From the NCBI GenBank assembly GCA_963788215.1, contig CAWBFX010000008.1, forward strand, positions 186,001 to 250,000: a stretch of DNA of 64,000 nt, given 5' to 3'. Numbering within the stretch: the stretch's first letter is position 1; each line of letters starts with the position of its first letter. This stretch comes from AC-32 sp963788215 (GTDB lineage: Bacteria; Actinomycetota; Thermoleophilia; Gaiellales; Gaiellaceae). Shown here one piece after another: positions 56,942-64,000 of the stretch. The translations under genes and the position numbers were made by a program. The notes beneath the pieces are model-generated. The model worked only from the letters and a program-made list of their open reading frames with translations. It did not search any database and was not told the origin of the DNA.

Positions 56942-56947
56942 TAGACT
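56942..56947 (+). promoter_or_regulatory. -10 TAGACT for the membrane-protein gene at 56957
   Basis: TAGACT ends 9 nt before ATG 56957, leaderless spacing. Confidence 0.4.
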
Positions 56948-56956
56948 CCGGGCGGG

Positions 56957-57376
56957 ATGTGGGAGTGGTACCGAATCGGCCTCTCGCTCGGCCTCGGAAT
57001 CGCCATCGGGCTGCTGCTCTGCGGCCTCGTCGCGCCGCGGCGCGCGCTCGTCGCCGTGGTCGCACTCGCCGCCGCGGCGGCGGGGTTCGGCATCGGCTGG
57101 CTGATCGGCGGCTGGCACGAGGCGATCGCCGGAGCCGCCGGAGGCATGCTCTCCACGCTCGTCGCCGGGCCGGTCGTGAGCCGGACGCTCGAAGGCGGCG
57201 GAACCAGGAGCGGCAACGCCGTGATCTTCGTCGGGGCCGCGGTGGCCTTCGCAGGCATCGCCCTGATCCCGTTCCTCGGCTACCTCGAGGCGGCGGCCGT
57301 CCCGGCGCTCGCCCATCGAGCGCGCCGCCGCCCGCCGCGCCGCTACGCGGGCCTGCGCACGCTCGCCCGAGACTGA
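56957..57376 (+). CDS. Small Gly/Ala-rich membrane protein of unknown function
   Basis: A 139-aa protein with about four helices: GLSLGLGIAIGLLLCGLVAP, ALVAVVALAAAAAGFGIGWLIGGW, IAGAAGGMLSTLVAGPVV, VIFVGAAVAFAGIALIPFLGYLEAAAVPAL, and a basic C-terminus (RARRRPPRRYAGLRTL). No family recognised. It is directly followed by the phosphodiesterase GTG, so the two are probably co-translated and may act together. Confidence 0.6.
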   Translation: MWEWYRIGLSLGLGIAIGLLLCGLVAPRRALVAVVALAAAAAGFGIGWLIGGWHEAIAGAAGGMLSTLVAGPVVSRTLEGGGTRSGNAVIFVGAAVAFAGIALIPFLGYLEAAAVPALAHRARRRPPRRYAGLRTLARD

Positions 57377-58735
57377 GTGGCGGACCGCAAGAAGCTGATC
57401 CTGGTCGTCATCGACGGCCTCACGCCGGACGTCTTCGAAGACGCAGTCGAGACCGGCTCGGCCCCGGCGCTCGCGTTCCTCGCCGAGCACGGCAGCTACG
57501 CGCGCGGCGTCTCTGCGTTCCCGTCGCTGACCCCGGTCTGCTTGAGCACGCTCGCGACCGGTGCGCAGCCCGACGTCCACCACATCCCGCACCTCGTCTG
57601 GTGGCACCGCGCCGAGCGCCGCCTCGTCGAGTACGGCTCCTCCTTCGCCGCTATCCGCGCGGCGGGCACGCGCCGCTCGATCCTCGACGCGATCTTCAAC
57701 ATGAACGAGCAGCACCTCTCGCACGACGCGGTGACCGTCTACGAGGCGCTCGAGGACGCCGGCCTCACCGCCGCGGCGGTGAACGTGACGTGCTACCGGG
57801 GCCGCACGCGACACCGCTCGCTGCTGCGCGGGATGGCGCGCCCCGCATTCGGCCCGAAGCGCTTCTTCTTCTACAACCTCTTCGAGTCGGATGTGACCGG
57901 CGCGCCGATGGCGATCCTCGGGCGGTCGGGCGGCTCGATCGACGCCTACGCGGCGGCGGTCGGACGCTGGCTCGTGACCCGCGACGGGTTCGACTTCCTC
58001 TTCTACTACCTGCCGGACTACGACTTCGCCTCGCACGCGCTCGGGCCGGGCGCGTCGCAGGAGGCGCTCGCGCGCAGCGACGCGGCGGTCGCGGCGCTGA
58101 TCGAGGCGGCCGGCGGGCCCGACGAGTTCCTCGAGCGCTACGCCGTGATCGCGTGCTCGGACCACGGCCAGACGCGCGTCGAGCAGGCGGTGTCGCTCCA
58201 GGCCGCGTACGAGGGCGTCGAGCACCTCGTCGTGGCTGCGTCCAACCGGGCCGGGCAGGTCTACCGGCTCCCCGGCTGCCGCGAGGAGCCCGCAGAGCTC
58301 GCGCGCAGGCTCGACGGCAGCGAGGCTGCGAGCGTCGTCCTCTACCGCGAGGACGCCGAGGCCGTGGCCCGTCGAGGCGGCGAGGAGCTGCGCTTCGCCC
58401 TCGAGGACGGCGGGTGGCGGACGAGCGGCGATCTCGCGATCCTCGACCAGCCCGACGCCCTCGAGCGGGCCTGGTGCGCGCTCGCGAACCCGAACGCAGG
58501 CGACGTGCTCGTCTCGCCCCCGGCGGGCGTGGAGTTCCTCGACCTCGCCGGGCGCGGCCATCTCGGCGGCGGCAGCCACGGCTCGCTCGACGCGGCCGAC
58601 TCCGAGGTCCCGTTCCTGACGGTCGGGCTCGACGGACGCGTCCCGCGGCGAATCGCGGACGTGGCCCCGCTCGCGCTCACGCACTTCGGGGTGGAGCTGC
58701 CCGCCTATGCGCGGCCTCTCGCCGATGCGGCCTGA
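57377..58735 (+). CDS. Alkaline phosphatase superfamily phosphodiesterase
   Basis: A 452-aa hydrolase of the nucleotide pyrophosphatase/phosphodiesterase group. Metal and catalytic residues: Asp in ILVVIDGLTPDVF, a Ser/Thr in FPSLTPVCLSTLATG, YYLPDYDFASHALGPGAS, ACSDHGQTRV and GRGHLGGGSHGSL, matching the two-metal site of the superfamily. It probably splits a phosphodiester or phosphonate. No signal peptide is seen, so cytosolic, unless anchored via the membrane protein made just upstream. Downstream, the pcm gene overlaps by 11 nt. Confidence 0.85.
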   Translation: MADRKKLILVVIDGLTPDVFEDAVETGSAPALAFLAEHGSYARGVSAFPSLTPVCLSTLATGAQPDVHHIPHLVWWHRAERRLVEYGSSFAAIRAAGTRRSILDAIFNMNEQHLSHDAVTVYEALEDAGLTAAAVNVTCYRGRTRHRSLLRGMARPAFGPKRFFFYNLFESDVTGAPMAILGRSGGSIDAYAAAVGRWLVTRDGFDFLFYYLPDYDFASHALGPGASQEALARSDAAVAALIEAAGGPDEFLERYAVIACSDHGQTRVEQAVSLQAAYEGVEHLVVAASNRAGQVYRLPGCREEPAELARRLDGSEAASVVLYREDAEAVARRGGEELRFALEDGGWRTSGDLAILDQPDALERAWCALANPNAGDVLVSPPAGVEFLDLAGRGHLGGGSHGSLDAADSEVPFLTVGLDGRVPRRIADVAPLALTHFGVELPAYARPLADAA

Positions 58736-59375
58736 CGACCCCGCGAGCGCGCGTCGGAAGATGGTCGAGCGCCAGCTGCGCGGCCGCGACATCGTCGACG
58801 AGGACGTCCTCCGCGCGCTCGAGCGCGTTCCGCGCGAGGCCTTCGTCGGCAAGCGCGAGCGGCGCCGCGCCTTCGACGACGCGGCGTTGCCGATCGGCTT
58901 CGGCCAGACGATCTCGCAGCCGTACATGGTCGCGCGCATCTGCGAGGCGCTCGCGGTCCGCCCCGGCCGGCTGATCCTCGACGTCGGCACGGGCTCTGGC
59001 TACCAGGCCGCCGCGCTCGCGGAGCTCGGCGCGGACGTGGTCACGATCGAGCGCATTCCGGAGCTGGCGGAGCAGGCGCGGGCGACCCTCGCCGCTGCGG
59101 GCTACCCGCAGGTCGAGGTCGTCGTCGGCGACGGGACGCTCGGCGTCCCTGGGCGTGCCCCTTTCGACGGGATCGCGATCGCCGCGGCAGCGCCCGAGCT
59201 GCCGCACACGCTCTACGAGCAGCTGCGCCAGGGCGGCCGGCTCGTCGTGCCGATCGGCGGCCACCGCGCGCAGAGGCTCGAGGTGATCGTCCGCAGCCCC
59301 GAGGGCCCCGCCGTGATCCACTCGGTCCCGTGCCGGTTCGTCCCTCTCGTCGGCATGGAGGGATTCACGCGGTGA
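58725..59375 (+). CDS. pcm: Protein-L-isoaspartate O-methyltransferase
   Basis: A 216-aa SAM-dependent methyltransferase that starts repair of isoaspartyl residues. It has the conserved front RRKMVERQLRGRDIVDEDVLRALERVPREAFV, FGQTISQPYMVARICEAL and the SAM loop DVGTGSGYQAAALAELGADVVTIER, plus FDGIAIAAAAPELPHTLYEQLRQGGRLVVPIG. The ATG at 58725 gives the usual PCMT length; ATG 58707 is also in frame. Its stop overlaps the acylphosphatase GTG. Confidence 0.93.
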   Translation: MRPDDPASARRKMVERQLRGRDIVDEDVLRALERVPREAFVGKRERRRAFDDAALPIGFGQTISQPYMVARICEALAVRPGRLILDVGTGSGYQAAALAELGADVVTIERIPELAEQARATLAAAGYPQVEVVVGDGTLGVPGRAPFDGIAIAAAAPELPHTLYEQLRQGGRLVVPIGGHRAQRLEVIVRSPEGPAVIHSVPCRFVPLVGMEGFTR

Positions 59376-59644
59376 GCGCCCACTGCAAGCGCGTGCTCGT
59401 CCGTGGGCGCGTGCAGGGCGTCTTCTTCCGGGCCGAGACCCGCGCGCGGGCCGAGTCGCTCGGGCTTTCAGGCTCGGTGCGGAACCTGCCGGACGGGGGC
59501 GTCGAGGCCGTCTTCGAGGGCGATCCCGAGCGGGTCGAGTCGATGGTCGACTGGTGCAGGCGCGGTCCAGAAGGAGCGAGCGTCGAGGACGTCGAGGTCT
59601 CGTCCGAGGAGCCGACGGGCGAAGACGGCTTTCACGTTCGCTAG
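59372..59644 (+). CDS. acyP: Acylphosphatase
   Basis: A 90-aa enzyme with both acylphosphatase signatures: the phosphate-binding VRGRVQGVFFRAETRARAE (catalytic Arg) and SGSVRNLPDGGVEAVFEGD (catalytic Asn). It hydrolyses acyl phosphates such as those on proteins. GTG 59372 overlaps the pcm TGA (GTGA). Its stop TAG supplies the first bases of the GtrA promoter hexamer. Confidence 0.93.
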   Translation: MSAHCKRVLVRGRVQGVFFRAETRARAESLGLSGSVRNLPDGGVEAVFEGDPERVESMVDWCRRGPEGASVEDVEVSSEEPTGEDGFHVR

Positions 59645-59647
59645 GCT
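59642..59647 (+). promoter_or_regulatory. -10 TAGGCT made from the upstream stop codon
   Basis: The acylphosphatase TAG begins TAGGCT, ending 8 nt before ATG 59656 of the GtrA gene. Confidence 0.45.
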
Positions 59648-59655
59648 CGCCGACC

Positions 59656-60093
59656 ATGCGCAGCTCGCCAGCAGCCGCCGCCACGCGCTCGCGCGCCGGC
59701 CAGGCGTTGCGGCGCCGGCGCAACTGGGTCCAGCTGGCGAAGTTCTCGGCCGTCGGCGCGAGCGGCTACGTGGTCAACCTCGTCGTCTACACGGCCCTAC
59801 TCAAGGGCGCCGGTCTCCACTACGCGCTCGCCGCGACCTGTTCGTTCGTCGTCGCGGTCACGAACAACTACGCGTGGAACCGGCTCTGGACGTTCCACGA
59901 CGAGCGGGGCCACGTCGGCTGGCAGGGACTGCGCTTCCTGATCGTCGCGCTCGTCGCCTACGCAGCGAACCTCGCGATCCTGGCCGTGTTCGTCGAGTCG
60001 GGCGTCGACAAGATCCTCTCGCAGGCGATCGCGGTCGTCCTCGTCACGCCCCTCAATTTCCTGGGTAACAAGCTCTGGAGCTTCCGCCGATAA
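59656..60093 (+). CDS. GtrA-family membrane protein
   Basis: A 145-aa protein with four helices and a basic N-terminus: QLAKFSAVGASGYVVNLVVYTALLKGAGLHYALAATCSFVVAVTNNYAWNRLWTFHD, the GtrA signature with N-x-x-W-N-R-x-W-T-F. GtrA proteins help move or use lipid-linked sugars in surface polysaccharide synthesis. Two polytopic glycosyltransferase-like genes follow, consistent with an envelope role. Its TAA stop provides a promoter hexamer for the next gene. Confidence 0.88.
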   Translation: MRSSPAAAATRSRAGQALRRRRNWVQLAKFSAVGASGYVVNLVVYTALLKGAGLHYALAATCSFVVAVTNNYAWNRLWTFHDERGHVGWQGLRFLIVALVAYAANLAILAVFVESGVDKILSQAIAVVLVTPLNFLGNKLWSFRR

Positions 60094-60096
60094 CCT
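60091..60096 (+). promoter_or_regulatory. -10 TAACCT made from the upstream stop codon
   Basis: The GtrA TAA begins TAACCT, which ends 6 nt before ATG 60103. Confidence 0.45.
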
Positions 60097-60102
60097 GATC
60101 GC

Positions 60103-61848
60103 ATGGCTCGGGCCCTCGCCCTCGCGGCCGTGCTCGCGCTCGCGGCTCCCGCGCTCGCCCATGCCACGGGCAAGCCTCTGCCTGCGGGACTCAACCCTCC
60201 CTCGCCGCGGCTGACGAAAGCCCAGGCGACGCGGATCTTCCTCGAGTACCCGAAGGTCAGGTCGTGGCTCGACCGCTATCCGCGGACCAACCGCACCGTC
60301 GACACGACGTTCAAGAAGAGCGTCTGGACGGTGAGCGTCTGGTGGGGCCAGGCCGGCGAGATCGCGACGGGCAAGGTCGACGACACGAGCGGCGCGGTCA
60401 CCGAGGCCTGGACCGGGCCGCAGGTCGCGTGGAAGATGGCGCGCGGCTCGCCCGGGGCGTTCGGCGGCAAGGACGTCAACAGCGTCCCGCTCTGGCTCGG
60501 CTTCTGCGCGCTTTTCTTCTTCGGCCTCGCCGACCTGCGGCGGCCGCTGAGCCTGCGCAACCTCGACCTGCTCGCCCTCCTCTCCTTCTCCGTCTCGCTC
60601 TGGTACTTCAACCGCGGCGACGTCTTCACGAGCGTCCCGCTCGCCTATCCGCCCATGATCTATCTGCTCGGGCGGATGCTCTGGAGCGCCGGCCGCGGGC
60701 GGCTGCGGACCGGGGCGGTGCCGGTCTGGCCGATCTGGGCGCTCGCGGCTGCGGCCGTCTTCGCGGGCGGTTTCCGCATCGGCCTCAACCTCCAGTCGTC
60801 CAACGTGATCGACGTCGGCTACTCGGGCGTGGTCGGCGCCGACCGGATCGCGCACGGCCAGGTTCCGTACGGCAACTTCCCGGTCGAGGGCTCGCGCAAG
60901 GCGTGCGGCCCCGCCGACTCGGAGGGAGAGATCCGCAACCGGATCCAGGAGAACGGCCGCTGCGAGTCGGCCAACCCAGAAGGGGACACGTACGGGCCTG
61001 TCGCGTACGAGGCGTACCTGCCCGGCTACGCGATTCTCGGCTGGAGCGGCAAGTGGGACGACCTCCCCGCAGCCCACTTCAGCTCGATCTTCTTCGAACT
61101 GCTCTGCGTCTTCGGCGTGGGGCTCGTCGGGCTTCGCTTCGGGGGCACCCGGCTGGCGGTCACGCTCGCCTTCGCGTGGCTCGCCTACCCGTTCACGCTG
61201 TACGCGTCGAGCTCGAACACGAACGACTCGCTGCCGCCGCTTTTCCTGATCTGGGGGTTCTGGCTCGTGACTTCGCCCGCGGCCCGCGGCGCGGCGGTCG
61301 CGCTCTCGGGCTGGACGAAGTTCGCCCCGCTCGTCGTGGCGCCGCTCTGGGCGTCTTACCCGGAGCCGTTCAAGCGCCCGCGGGAAAAGGCGATCTTCGT
61401 CGCGGCGTTCCTCGCCGCCAGCGCGGTCGCGTTCTCGATCCTCCTGCTCGACGGCCACCCCCTCCACGCGGCGCACGTCTTCTGGACGAGGACGCTCGGC
61501 TGGCAGATCGGGCGCGACTCGCCGTTCTCGCTCTGGGACTGGCGCCAGTACCACGCGGGCCTGCCCGACCTGCAAGTGGTTCAGCGCGTCCTCGAAGGCC
61601 TGCTGATCGCCGGGGCGATCGCGTCCTACTTCCTGCCGCGCCGCAAGTCGCCGCTGCAGCTCGCCGCGCTCACGGCTGCGCTCCTGCTCGGCTTTCAGCT
61701 CGTCCTGACACACTGGTCCTACCTCTACCTGCCGTGGTTCTTCCCCTTCGCAGCCTTCGCAGTGCTGGCGCCGGTCCCGCAGCGCGCGCCGGCGCCCGCC
61801 TACCAGCCGGTTGAGCGTCCTCGCCAGGAGCTCGTCGGCGTCGATTGA
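60103..61848 (+). CDS. Polytopic membrane protein, GT-C-like glycosyltransferase
   Basis: A 581-aa membrane protein with a signal-like N-terminus, an extracellular front (about 20-120: YPKVRSWLDRYPRTNRTVDTTFKKSVWTVSVWWG), and about ten later helices. ARGAAVALSGWTKFAPLVVAPLW, YAYLPGYAI and FRIGLNLQSSNVIDVGYSGVVGADRIAHGQVPYGNFPVE, the last an early loop motif (VGYSGV-x-GADR-x-x-x-G-x-x-PYG) common to actinobacterial GT87/GT39-type lipid-sugar transferases. Probably adds sugar from a polyprenyl-phosphate donor. It overlaps the next gene by 38 nt. Confidence 0.7.
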   Translation: MARALALAAVLALAAPALAHATGKPLPAGLNPPSPRLTKAQATRIFLEYPKVRSWLDRYPRTNRTVDTTFKKSVWTVSVWWGQAGEIATGKVDDTSGAVTEAWTGPQVAWKMARGSPGAFGGKDVNSVPLWLGFCALFFFGLADLRRPLSLRNLDLLALLSFSVSLWYFNRGDVFTSVPLAYPPMIYLLGRMLWSAGRGRLRTGAVPVWPIWALAAAAVFAGGFRIGLNLQSSNVIDVGYSGVVGADRIAHGQVPYGNFPVEGSRKACGPADSEGEIRNRIQENGRCESANPEGDTYGPVAYEAYLPGYAILGWSGKWDDLPAAHFSSIFFELLCVFGVGLVGLRFGGTRLAVTLAFAWLAYPFTLYASSSNTNDSLPPLFLIWGFWLVTSPAARGAAVALSGWTKFAPLVVAPLWASYPEPFKRPREKAIFVAAFLAASAVAFSILLLDGHPLHAAHVFWTRTLGWQIGRDSPFSLWDWRQYHAGLPDLQVVQRVLEGLLIAGAIASYFLPRRKSPLQLAALTAALLLGFQLVLTHWSYLYLPWFFPFAAFAVLAPVPQRAPAPAYQPVERPRQELVGVD

Positions 61849-63045
61849 CCCGCGCAGGGTCTTCTACGCGGCCCTCGCAGCGCTCGTCGTCTCGCTGACC
61901 CTGCTCCACTTCGGCTTCTACCAGCACCGGCTGATCCTCGACACCGTCGAGTACCACCGCTACGGGACGGCGATCGCCCACGGCGACGTGCCCTACCGGG
62001 ACTTTCGGATCGAGTACCCGCCGGGCGCGCTCGCCGATGTTCGCGCTGCCTGCGGTCGGAAAGCCGGGGTTCAGCCTGTACCAGCGCCAGTTCCAGGTGC
62101 TGCTCGGCGTCCTGGCCGGGGCGACGCTGCTCGGGATGGCCTCGGTGCTGATCTCACTCGGCGCGACGACGGCGCGGCTGGCGGGCGCGCTCGGGTTCTT
62201 CGCGCTCTCGCCGCTCGTGCTGGGCTCGGTCGTGATCTACCGCTACGACCTCTGGCCGGCCGCGCTCGCCGTGGGCGGGCTTGCGGGGATCCTCGCGCGG
62301 GCGCGAGCGCTGGGGATTTGCCTCGCTCGGGCTCGGAATCGCCGCGAAGATCTTCCCGGCGGTGATCGTCCCGACCGCTTTCGCGTACGTCTGGCGGACG
62401 CGCGGGCGGCGCGAGGCGCTCATCTGCCTCGGGATCGCCGCCGCGGTGGTGGCGGTCTTCGTCGTGCCCTTTCTCGCGGTCGCGCCGCACGGCTTCTGGG
62501 AGAGCATCCGTCGCCAGGCGTCCCGCCCGCTGCAGATCGAGAGCCTCGGCTCGGGCTTCCTGCTCGCGGCGCATCAAATTGGCGATCTCCAACTGAACGT
62601 GGTTACCAGTCACGGATCGCAGAACCTCACGGGCTCATTGCCGAGCGCGCTCGGTGGCGTCGAGACGGCGCTGCTCGTGCTGAGCCTGCTGGCGATCTGG
62701 GCTCTGGCCGCGCGCGCCCCCGCGACCCCGGAGCGACTCGTTCGCTACTCGGCCGCGGCCGTGACGGCGTTCATCGCGTTCGACAAGGTCCTCTCACCGC
62801 AGTTCATGATCTGGCTGATCCCGCTGGTCCCGCTCGTCGGCGGCAGGCGCGGTCTGGTCGCGTCGGCGCTGCTGGGGCTCGCGCTGCTCCTCACGCAGCT
62901 GTGGTTCCCGATCCGCTACTGGGACCTGGTGCTGCAGCTGAAGGCGTTTCCGTCCTGGGCGGTGCTGGCGCGCGACCTCGTCCTGGTCGCGCTGCTCGCG
63001 GTGCTGCTCGTCAGGGGACGGGAACCCGAACCGCTTCGCAGCTGA
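61811..63045 (+). CDS. GT87-like mannosyltransferase, broken by two +1 frame shifts
   Basis: Three consecutive frames make one protein. The front (61811-62036) has LLHFGFYQHRLILDTVEYHRYGTAIAHGDVPYRDFRIEYPPGAL, the next frame (62037-about 62298) MFALPAVGKPGFSLYQRQFQVLLGVLAGATLLGMASVLISLGATTARLAGALGFFALSPLVLGSVVIYRYDLWPAAL, the third (to 63045) WGFASLGLGIAAKIFPAVIVPTAFAYVWRTRGRREAL and further helices ending in FDKVLSPQFMIWLIPLVPLVGG. Surplus bases near 62031 and about 62298 explain both. Polyprenyl-phosphate-sugar transferase; TTG start. Confidence 0.75.
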
Positions 63046-63790
63046 GCGCGCGCCCCTCGGCGTCGCACTCGACGAGCGCGCCCTCGATCCGGACGCCGCC
63101 CGACGCGGGCTCGAAGCGGACCGGCATCCCCGTGCGCATCCGGCGGATCGCGAGCTCCGCCTTGACGCCGATCACCGAGTCGTGCGGGCCCGTCATGCCG
63201 GCGTCGGTGATCGCAGCCGTGCCACCGGCCTGGACGCGCGCGTCGCTCGTCTGGACGTGCGTGTGGGTACCGATGACCGCGGTGACGCGGCCGTCCAGCA
63301 CCCGGGCGAGGGCGATCTTCTCGCTCGTCGCCTCGGCGTGGAAGTCGACCACGATGACTTTCGCCTGCGAGCGGGCCTGCTCGACGAGGTCGTCCACGAG
63401 CTCGAACGGGCCGACCGGCGTCTGCATGAAGAGGCTGCCCTGGAGGTTCACGACCGCGACCGGCGTTCCGTCTTCCGCAGGCACGACCACGAGGCCGCGG
63501 CCTGGGGCCGAGGCGCCGAGGTTCGCGGGCCGTACGACCCGCTCCGCGCTCTCGAGGTAGTCGTTGATCTCCCGGCGGCGCCAGACGTGGTTGCCGAGCG
63601 TGAGCACGTCGGCCCCGGCGGCGAGGAGCCGCTCGGCGAGCCGCGGCGTGATTCCGGAGCCGTCGGCGACGTTCTCGCCGTTGACGACGCAGAAGCCGGC
63701 GCCGAGCTCGTCCTTCAGGCCCGCGAGGCGTGCTTCGACCGCAGCACGGCCAGGCGTGCCGAAGACGTCGGCGACGAAGAGGATCTTCAG
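63011..63790 (-). CDS. YmdB/TIGR00282-type metallophosphoesterase
   Basis: A 259-aa metallophosphoesterase. It starts LKILFVADVFGTPGRAAVEARLAGLKDELGAGFCVVNGENVADGSGITPRLAERLLAAGADVLTLGNHVWRRREI (D-x-F-G, NGEN and GNHxW metal motifs) and ends GTHTHVQTSDARV (paired His). The family hydrolyses cyclic 2',3'- and 3',5'-nucleotides. No ATG, GTG or TTG lies in frame before a stop; CTG 63790 with AGGAA just upstream is the best start. It converges on the glycosyltransferase, overlapping by 35 nt. Confidence 0.88.
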   Translation of the reverse strand: MKILFVADVFGTPGRAAVEARLAGLKDELGAGFCVVNGENVADGSGITPRLAERLLAAGADVLTLGNHVWRRREINDYLESAERVVRPANLGASAPGRGLVVVPAEDGTPVAVVNLQGSLFMQTPVGPFELVDDLVEQARSQAKVIVVDFHAEATSEKIALARVLDGRVTAVIGTHTHVQTSDARVQAGGTAAITDAGMTGPHDSVIGVKAELAIRRMRTGMPVRFEPASGGVRIEGALVECDAEGRALSCEAVRVPVP

Positions 63791-63800
63791 CGCCGCGTTC

Positions 63801-64000
63801 CTAGGGCGACAGGGCGGCGGCGTTGTGCACGGACATCGAGACGTGGTTGCCCGAGTCCGCGGTGAAGTGCGAGAGCGTCTGGCGCTCGACCCCGGCGACG
63901 TTCACGACGGTGCCGATCTTCGAGGTCGTCGCGGCGACCGTCGAGCCGACGGTCAGGCTCGGGTCCGGCCGCAGGTGCGTCAGCGAGACGACGAACGACG
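63801..64000 (-). CDS. C-terminal fragment, possibly M23-like peptidase domain (cut by window edge)
   Basis: The reverse strand from the window end reads VVSLTHLRPDPSLTVGSTVAATTSKIGTVVNVAGVERQTLSHFTADSGNHVSMSVHNAAALSP and stops TAG at 63801-63803. The pattern (VSLTHL, G-x-x-V-x-A, T-K-I-G-x-V, L-S-x-F-T-A-D-S-G-N-H-V) resembles the beta-rich lipoyl-like fold of secreted M23-type endopeptidase domains, without the catalytic H-x-H being present in this part. The N-terminus lies beyond the window, so identity is tentative. Its stop lies 10 nt from the CTG start of the phosphoesterase gene. Confidence 0.4.
   Translation of the reverse strand, partial: SFVVSLTHLRPDPSLTVGSTVAATTSKIGTVVNVAGVERQTLSHFTADSGNHVSMSVHNAAALSP

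Noticed and set aside
33540..62320. Programmed +1 frameshifting as the explanation of all five breaks
   Set aside because: The sites share no slippery codon or common flanking stem that I can see, and the gene types are unrelated, so indel error or decay is more likely.

Overview
The window is very GC-rich, densely packed bacterial DNA with short intergenic gaps, many GTG and TTG starts and many 4-nt stop/start overlaps (ATGA, GTGA, TTGA). Gene content points to an aerobic actinobacterium, probably class Thermoleophilia (Gaiellales or Solirubrobacterales-like): a phenylacetyl-CoA epoxidase operon, several crotonases, a thiolase, an MqnD-like protein, MoxR/DUF58/DUF4129-type genes, a 2-oxoacid dehydrogenase, a secreted Cys-pair repeat protein with a PASTA tail, and lipobox and secreted proteins. 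The taxonomic call is inference from gene content. I see no phage, transposase, CRISPR array or rRNA.

Layout. 1-411 has no convincing gene but several strong RNA-type hairpins ending in a terminator. 0.4-8.7 kb: membrane protein, DHA2 exporter, ygfZ, tRNA-Arg, a RibD/DHFR-like reductase whose ATG begins on the last base of the tRNA, an APC permease, a GT2 glycosyltransferase, and rsgA preceded by a 14-codon leader ORF and an intrinsic terminator. 8.7-12.7 kb: a branched-chain amino-acid type ABC importer with permease and ATPase fused. 12.7-21.8 kb: small membrane and secreted proteins, DUF421, an ornithine cyclodeaminase homologue, a DtxR-type regulator, MqnD-like protein, thiolase, a metallopeptidase. 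21.9-31.5 kb: aldehyde dehydrogenase, repeat protein, MFS and DMT transporters, EthD-like protein, three crotonases, an HtrA-like protease. 31.5-38.7 kb: DUF4389 protein, a NarL-type two-component pair (regulator frame-broken), and paaABC-GNAT-paaD divergent from an oxidoreductase and a TetR regulator, with a PaaR-like operator between them. 39-42.4 kb: sulfatase plus its formylglycine-generating enzyme. 42.5-51.9 kb: ArsR/SRPBCC pair, secreted protein, lipid kinase, and a DUF4129-MoxR-DUF58 operon. 51.9-56.6 kb: E1alpha, E1beta, E2 of a 2-oxoacid dehydrogenase. 56.6-64 kb: phosphodiesterase, pcm, acylphosphatase, GtrA, two polytopic membrane glycosyltransferases, a YmdB-type phosphoesterase and a cut-off gene.

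How genes work together. The paa genes, crotonases, thiolase and aldehyde dehydrogenase fit catabolism of aromatic acyl-CoA or fatty acids feeding acetyl-CoA. The sulfatase needs the adjacent FGE for its Cys-to-formylglycine conversion. GtrA and the two polytopic proteins suggest cell-surface polysaccharide assembly.

Two patterns cut across the annotation. First, about twenty genes have a TANNNT hexamer ending 6-10 nt before the start codon, the arrangement of leaderless mRNAs, and in seven of them the TAA or TAG is the stop codon of the upstream gene. Second, four genes (response regulator, DUF58, E2 and, twice, a glycosyltransferase) are broken by what looks like one extra base each, always +1, so either the consensus has an insertion bias or several genes are really damaged.
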